Shown here: positions 5,375-5,514 of the stretch, piece by piece
Layout of the letters: each line of letters starts with the position of its first letter
Position numbering within the stretch: the first letter of the stretch is position 1
Source of the DNA: Amylibacter sp.
GTDB taxonomy: Bacteria > Pseudomonadota > Alphaproteobacteria > Rhodobacterales > Rhodobacteraceae
NCBI GenBank assembly: GCA_030625465.1
Contig: DAOUQS010000144.1
Span: 1-5,514 of the forward strand
Length of the DNA stretch: 5,514 nt
Reading direction: 5' to 3'
Notes under the pieces: model-generated
The model's input: the letters and a program-made list of their open reading frames with translations, nothing else
Databases searched by the model: none
Told to the model about the DNA's origin: nothing
Made by a program: the position numbers and the translations under genes

Positions 5375-5514
5375 TGGACCTGTCCCGCTTTAGTGCCGCT
5401 CCAAGTTCTCATTTAAGCGGCCTTTCTTTCAAAAGCCAAGGGGCTTTTCCAGCCTAAAGCCGAGTGTCTTCGGCGGGGATTGTAAAAGCCGTTGATATAT
5501 TCAAAGATTGCCAG
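5375..5514 (-). mobile_element. IS3-family insertion sequence, right end (partial)
   Basis: The window ends inside an insertion sequence. Its transposase reads leftward and stops at 5413, and the remaining 38 bases to 5375 fit the short non-coding end normal for IS3 elements. The presumed terminus starts TGGACCTGTCCC at 5375, beginning with TG as IS3-family ends do. The other end, the target duplication and the exact boundary are outside or unproven, so the left limit is an estimate of within a few bases. Confidence 0.65.
5413..5514 (-). CDS. IS3-family transposase (OrfB), C-terminal fragment
   Basis: The last 33 residues of an rve-type (DDE) integrase are visible, too short to be listed by most gene finders. 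They include FEYINGFYNPRRRHSALG followed by W-K-SPLAFERKAA and a TAA stop at 5415-5413. The Y-I-x-x-FYN-x-x-R-x-HSALG-x-x-SP pattern is the characteristic tail of IS3-family OrfB proteins. The catalytic Asp, Asp and Glu residues are further upstream in the gene, outside the window, so whether the enzyme is intact is unknown. The gene converges on the phosphotransacylase. Confidence 0.85.
   Translation of the reverse strand: MAIFEYINGFYNPRRRHSALGWKSPLAFERKAA

Noticed and set aside
1..5514. tRNA, rRNA, CRISPR array or riboswitch
   Set aside because: I saw no cloverleaf, ribosomal signature, regularly spaced repeats or conserved aptamer core on either strand.

Overview
The window looks like chromosomal DNA of an alphaproteobacterium, most likely the Roseobacter/Rhodobacterales group. 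Three things point there: the protein families present (a trimethylamine-methyltransferase-like protein, DUF3572, DUF983, and an ECF sigma factor beside a small membrane anti-sigma-like protein and a periplasmic heavy-metal-sensor-like protein), the tightly overlapping operon, and moderate GC by eye. This assignment is inference; no rRNA or species marker is present.

Layout. (1) 1-1010, minus strand: the start of an MttB-family methyltransferase gene (cut by the window edge), preceded by a HAD-family phosphatase. Between them lie a terminator-like hairpin and a good sigma-70 promoter with a very short leader, so the methyltransferase is probably transcribed on its own. (2) 1169-1615, plus strand: a small YdcZ/DUF606-type membrane transporter, divergent from the phosphatase and ending 7 nt from the convergent DUF3572 gene. 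(3) 1623-3852, minus strand: a five-gene cluster read as four-EF-hand periplasmic calcium-binding protein, ECF-type sigma factor, single-span anti-sigma-like protein, periplasmic CnrR/ZraP-type sensor, DUF3572 protein. The last four overlap by a few bases or are 1 nt apart, the signature of translational coupling. (4) 4015-5374, plus strand: a DUF983 zinc-ribbon membrane protein followed after 16 nt by a phosphate acetyl/butyryltransferase. (5) 5375-5514: the 3' end of an IS3-family insertion sequence whose apparent terminus touches the phosphotransacylase stop codon.

How it fits together. The central cassette reads as an envelope stress or metal/calcium signalling module. Secreted EF-hand and ZraP/CnrR-like proteins would act in the periplasm, a one-span membrane protein could hold the sigma factor, and the sigma factor would switch gene expression. 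The families are established; the pathway joining them is inferred from gene order. The rest are ordinary metabolic genes, with an IS insertion at the right edge that may have separated the phosphotransacylase from its former downstream neighbour.
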